In this document: in pieces, positions 25,760 to 26,273 of the stretch | Numbering within the stretch: the stretch's first letter is position 1 | How the letters are laid out: every line of letters begins with the position of its first letter | Assembly (NCBI GenBank): GCA_041748615.1 | Contig: JBGTCY010000204.1 | Span: 1-26,273, forward strand | Length of the DNA: 26,273 nt | Reading direction: 5' to 3' | Origin: JBGTCY01 sp041748615 | Lineage (GTDB): Bacteria; Bacteroidota; Bacteroidia; Chitinophagales; CAIOSU01 | The notes under the pieces: generated by a model | What the model was told of the DNA's origin: nothing | Seen by the model: only the letters and a program-made list of their open reading frames with translations | Databases searched by the model: none | Made by a program: the position numbers and the translations under genes

Positions 25760-26273
25760 ATGCAGGTTTCAAGCATTTTAAGGTGTTTTTTTTCCACAAT
25801 TTTCTTGTTGGTGTGTTTTTGGGGCTACAGCATGCAGTCCATTGTCCATGGTCCGCAGTCCATAGATGGTAGTCCACAGCCCACAGGCCACAGCCCACAG
25901 TCAACGGTTGACGCTCAACAGTTCATAGACGACAGACAGCAGACGACAGACCACGGTCAACAGTTCATAGACGACAGGCAGCAGACGACAGACCACGGTC
26001 AACAGTTCATAGACGACAGACAACAGACCCTCGACACTTTGCCCTCGACCCTCGTCCTTCGCCCTTCGCCCCCTTACTTCCAGCAGGTAGTGAATTATAA
26101 AATTGAAGTGACTTTGGATGACAAAATGCATGAATTGAATGCTTTCATCGAGATTGAGTACTTCAACCAATCGCCTGACACGCTGTCGTTTATTTATTTT
26201 CACTTGTGGCCCAATGCTTATAAAGACCATTACACTGCCTTCGCAAAACAGCAATTGGAAAACCGCGACACGA
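25760..26273 (+). CDS. M1-family metallopeptidase, 5' part, with repeat-derived linker
   Basis: Gene cut by the window end. It codes for 171 complete residues here. Residues 1-25 are a signal peptide (MQVSSILRCFFSTIFLLVCF and a short polar end). Residues about 25-105 are a hydrophilic Gln/Asp/Thr/Pro-rich linker made from repeat DNA, with the 14-residue unit QQFIDDRQQTTDHG twice and a partial third. From about residue 106 the text YFQQVVNYKIEVTLDDKMHE, then IYFHLWPNAYKDHYTAF, matches the N-terminal beta domain of the Bacteroidota type of M1 aminopeptidase-like proteins. The zinc motif HExxH would lie beyond the window, so catalytic competence cannot be judged. The ATG at 25760 gives a complete signal peptide in frame with the peptidase domain and crosses the repeats without a stop. 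Confidence 0.8.
   Translation, partial: MQVSSILRCFFSTIFLLVCFWGYSMQSIVHGPQSIDGSPQPTGHSPQSTVDAQQFIDDRQQTTDHGQQFIDDRQQTTDHGQQFIDDRQQTLDTLPSTLVLRPSPPYFQQVVNYKIEVTLDDKMHELNAFIEIEYFNQSPDTLSFIYFHLWPNAYKDHYTAFAKQQLENRDT
25830..26073. repeat. Word-like repeat block inside the M1 peptidase gene
   Basis: Three repeat types lie end to end. First, CAGTCCA/CCACAG words fill about 25830-25915. Second, a 42-bp tandem unit occupies 25916-25957 and 25958-25999, with a third copy from 26000 that fades near 26029. Third, CCCTCGACC/CTTCGCCC words run from about 26028 to 26073. The 42-bp unit equals 14 codons and stays in the reading frame. Copies 1 and 2 differ at one base (AGA/AGG), and copy 3 differs from copy 1 at CAG/CAA and ACG/ACC before diverging. 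All three changes are synonymous. No spacers of CRISPR type are present. Confidence 0.85.

Noticed and set aside
25916..26030. CRISPR array
   Set aside because: The 42-bp units are directly adjacent without unique spacers and are in coding frame.
25901..26254. Minus-strand ORF of 117 codons at the right end
   Set aside because: It is open only because the word repeats lack stop codons on both strands. Its product is a VVYELLTVVCRLL repeat, and it opposes a well-supported M1 peptidase reading frame.

Overview
The window is from a member of the Bacteroidota, probably an aerobic or microaerobic non-Bacteroidales lineage. The evidence is a complete alternative complex III (Act) operon fused to an A-type cytochrome oxidase operon, a protein with a C-terminal type IX secretion sorting domain, promoter candidates of the Bacteroidota type (TTG, about 20 nt, TAnnTTTG), little sign of Shine-Dalgarno sequences, and a moderate GC content. 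I cannot place it to genus.

Region 1 (3-13923, all + strand) is a tightly packed respiratory operon: actA, actB, actC, actD, actE, actF, then oxidase subunits II and I, heme O synthase, two subunit III-like proteins and a subunit IV. Together these encode a quinol:cytochrome c/oxidase electron path from (mena)quinol through Act hemes and Fe-S clusters to an aa3-type oxygen reductase. No separate soluble cytochrome c gene lies in the operon and subunit II has no fused cytochrome c domain. This fits a direct ACIII-oxidase supercomplex, with ActE or the extra N-terminal heme domain of ActA as electron donor. Two accessory genes follow: SCO1/SenC (CuA copper insertion, 14015-14680) and a DUF420 membrane protein (14844-15359).

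Region 2 (15430-17470) holds a TauD/TfdA-type Fe(II)/2-oxoglutarate dioxygenase (+) converging on a DSD1/D-threonine-aldolase-like PLP enzyme (-). A perfect hairpin lies at the convergence.

Region 3 (17724-20942) is a large secreted protein: signal peptide, seven FG-GAP-like propeller repeats, an uncharacterised beta-rich segment, a CARDB-like domain and a type IX sorting domain. It ends at a strong intrinsic terminator (21041-21085).

Region 4 (21142-25650) is housekeeping: yqeY-like (+), then a leftward group read TPR protein, aroE, rmuC, clpS. A TPR-gene promoter candidate lies at 25674-25704.

Region 5 (25760-window end) is the 5' end of an M1-family metallopeptidase gene. Between its signal peptide and its peptidase domain lies DNA made of short word-like repeats of the kind found between genes. 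It includes a 42-bp tandem unit that stays exactly in frame, and every nucleotide difference between aligned repeat copies is synonymous. This is the most unusual signal in the window. Related low-complexity word repeats occur between genes near 14684-14800 and 20988-21010. I found no rRNA, tRNA, CRISPR array, insertion sequence or phage gene.
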